From a virus, in IMG/VR virus record IMGVR_UViG_3300037488_001586, positions 1 through 20,395 of that record: DNA of 20,395 nt; one strand, written 5' to 3'. The notes beneath the pieces were generated by a model. That model did no database searches and had not been told where the DNA came from. It saw only the letters and a list, made by a program, of their open reading frames with translations. Within the stretch, counting starts at the first letter, position 1; each line of letters begins with the position of its first letter. Both the position numbers and the translations under genes were made by a program. Below, piece by piece: positions 19,258-20,395 of this stretch.

Positions 19258-20130
19258 ATGGCTGAGATCATCGGTGTTGATTACGCCTCGGTAGACCAGA
19301 ACGTCGCGCCGGGGTTCCCCCAGGCCCGCGCCGCAGGCGTCCGGTTCGCGATCGTCCGCGCCATCTACGGGCGCGGGTTCAACGATCGCCTGGAGCCTTA
19401 CCGCGACCCGTGCTGGGCGCGCGACAAGGACGCGATCCGCGCCGCCGGGCTCAAGCGGGGTGCCTACCTGTTCCTGTGCTTCGCCAAGACGGGCACCACC
19501 ACGCCCACGCCCGAGGCGCAGGCCCAGGCGTACTGCGACTACGTGGGCCTGCTACCGTACCAGGACTTCGTGCCGATGATCGACGTGGAAGAGGCGTCCG
19601 ACACGCTCTCGCCCGACGCGATGTATGACTGGGTCATGCGCGCGGCGAACGTGCTGGCGGCGCACTTCGGGGCCTGGCCGGGCATGTACACCTCGAACCG
19701 CGTGTGGCAGGAAAACCTGGCGGGGCACGCGGCCGGGGCGCTGATCTCCTCGCCGCTGTGGCTCGCCAAGCCGTGGCCGTGGGCGATCAACGCGCCCGCG
19801 CACCTCGACGGCGCCCCCGCGTACCAGCCGACGACGATCCCCGAGTTCGGGGATGCCACGTACTGGTGGATCTACCAGTACCAGGGGGACGCGCGCGGGG
19901 TGCCGGGTTTCTCTTCGACGTGCGACCTGAACCGCTTCCACGTCGTGCGGCGGGGCGACCAGGGCGGCATCGTCACGTGGGTGCAGCGCCGCGTGGGCAC
20001 GACCATCGACGGCGTGTTCGGGCCTGCGACCGAGCATGCCGTCAAGGCCGTGCAGGCGATGCACGGGCTCACGGTCGATGGGATCGTGGGACCGGACACG
20101 TTCGCGGCCCTGGCCTGGACCCGCGCCTAG
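19258..20130 (+). CDS. GH25 endolysin with peptidoglycan-binding domain (290 aa)
   Basis: A 290-residue lysozyme-like endolysin that would cleave the bond between MurNAc and GlcNAc in peptidoglycan. Residues 1-225 are a GH25 domain: D8 in GVDYASVDQ, the catalytic pair D109 and E111 in PMIDVEE, strand-4 type segments (GMYTSN, PLWLAK), and D223 in DLNRF. Residues about 232-288 are a PG_binding_1 repeat (GIVTWVQRRVGTTIDGVFG then ATEHAVKAVQAMHGLTVDG). There is no signal peptide, so export needs a holin or cell-wall access. The gene is single, with its own promoter region shared with the divergent gene at 18519-19232. The start is fixed by the -10 spacing. Confidence 0.9.
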   Translation: MAEIIGVDYASVDQNVAPGFPQARAAGVRFAIVRAIYGRGFNDRLEPYRDPCWARDKDAIRAAGLKRGAYLFLCFAKTGTTTPTPEAQAQAYCDYVGLLPYQDFVPMIDVEEASDTLSPDAMYDWVMRAANVLAAHFGAWPGMYTSNRVWQENLAGHAAGALISSPLWLAKPWPWAINAPAHLDGAPAYQPTTIPEFGDATYWWIYQYQGDARGVPGFSSTCDLNRFHVVRRGDQGGIVTWVQRRVGTTIDGVFGPATEHAVKAVQAMHGLTVDGIVGPDTFAALAWTRA

Positions 20131-20148
20131 CTAGGCTCGCGACGGCGC

Positions 20149-20373
20149 TTAGATCGCGACGGACGCGGCCCAGGTCTTGACGGCCTGGAAGGCGTCGTCG
20201 AACGCCCCTTCGCTGTGATGGCCGGGTGCCGCCACGAAGGCGGCGTCGAACGCCTTGCGGGCGGCGGTTGCCTTGAGCTTGGCGAGAGCCGCCGCCGACT
20301 TCTCGGAGAGGCCGCGCTCGCGCAGCTTGGAGGTGACGACGCGCGCGATACCGATGTCGATGTTCTTTGCCAT
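20149..20373 (-). CDS. Small helical protein (74 aa)
   Basis: A 74-residue helical, Ala/Lys-rich protein: MAKNIDIGIARVVTSKLRER then GLSEKSAAALAKLKATAARK. No domain recognised. The ATG at 20373 has AAGGAG a few bases upstream, one of the best ribosome sites in the window, so it is probably preceded by other genes of the same operon beyond the edge. It converges on the endolysin (18 bases between stops). Function unknown; it resembles small DNA-associated or structural accessory proteins only in composition. Confidence 0.65.
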   Translation of the reverse strand: MAKNIDIGIARVVTSKLRERGLSEKSAAALAKLKATAARKAFDAAFVAAPGHHSEGAFDDAFQAVKTWAASVAI

Positions 20374-20395
20374 GTTCGTTGCTCCTTAGCTCTTG

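Noticed and set aside
20137-20162. Direct repeat TCGCGACGG twice after the endolysin
   Set aside because: A nine-base repeat is easily expected by chance in such GC-rich sequence, and no element or gene boundary depends on it.

Overview
This is a high-GC window of densely packed genes that looks like part of a tailed-phage (or prophage) genome. The main evidence is a phage-style replication and recombination block: a family A DNA polymerase, a DUF669-like ssDNA-binding protein, a Sak4-type recombinase ATPase, a Cas4/RecB-like Fe-S nuclease, an SNF2-like helicase and a D5-like primase/helicase ATPase. A Mom-like DNA modification gene and a GH25 endolysin support the same reading. No tRNA, rRNA, CRISPR array, integrase or transposase was found, and no terminase, portal or capsid gene was recognised, so the structural half probably lies outside. 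The host is uncertain. Base composition, a C-x3-D-x-D-C-type cysteine motif in the 18519-19232 product and promoters resembling actinobacterial DNA-damage promoters suggest a high-GC bacterium, perhaps Myxococcota or Actinomycetota.

Layout. Positions 1-480 (minus) hold the end of one operon with two unidentified genes. Positions 556-1193 (plus) hold two small related genes that arose by tandem duplication together with the 3' end of the polymerase gene. Positions 1198-12371 (minus) are the replication block. Read in the direction of transcription it runs: intein-containing helicase, zinc-knuckle protein, Cas4-like nuclease, Mom-like modifier, coiled-coil protein, unknown protein, small acidic protein, zinc-ribbon protein, Sak4 ATPase, DUF669 ssDNA-binding protein, terminator, winged-helix protein, UDG-PolA fusion. 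A divergent gene at 12426-14030 (plus) encodes the D5-like ATPase. From 14027 to 20373 the strand switches often among short genes: several with single membrane segments, one with a histone-H1-like tail, an AP2-type DNA-binding protein behind a large inverted-repeat element, two Cys/Lys-rich proteins and the endolysin.

Expression logic. About thirteen transcription units begin with a TANNNT -10 box placed only 5-10 bases before an ATG or GTG, with no Shine-Dalgarno sequence between, which predicts leaderless mRNAs. Genes inside operons carry Shine-Dalgarno sequences or stop/start overlaps instead. Six of these units, plus one antisense site, also carry a -35 box of the form TGWCAG followed by exactly ten bases and then the -10. 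That spacing matches the mycobacterial RecA-independent DNA-damage promoter (TTGTCRGTG-N8-TANNNT).

The items most worth following are this promoter regulon, the UDG-PolA fusion, the class 3 intein in the helicase P-loop, the tandem gene/polymerase-tail duplication, and the 166-base inverted-repeat element next to the AP2 gene.
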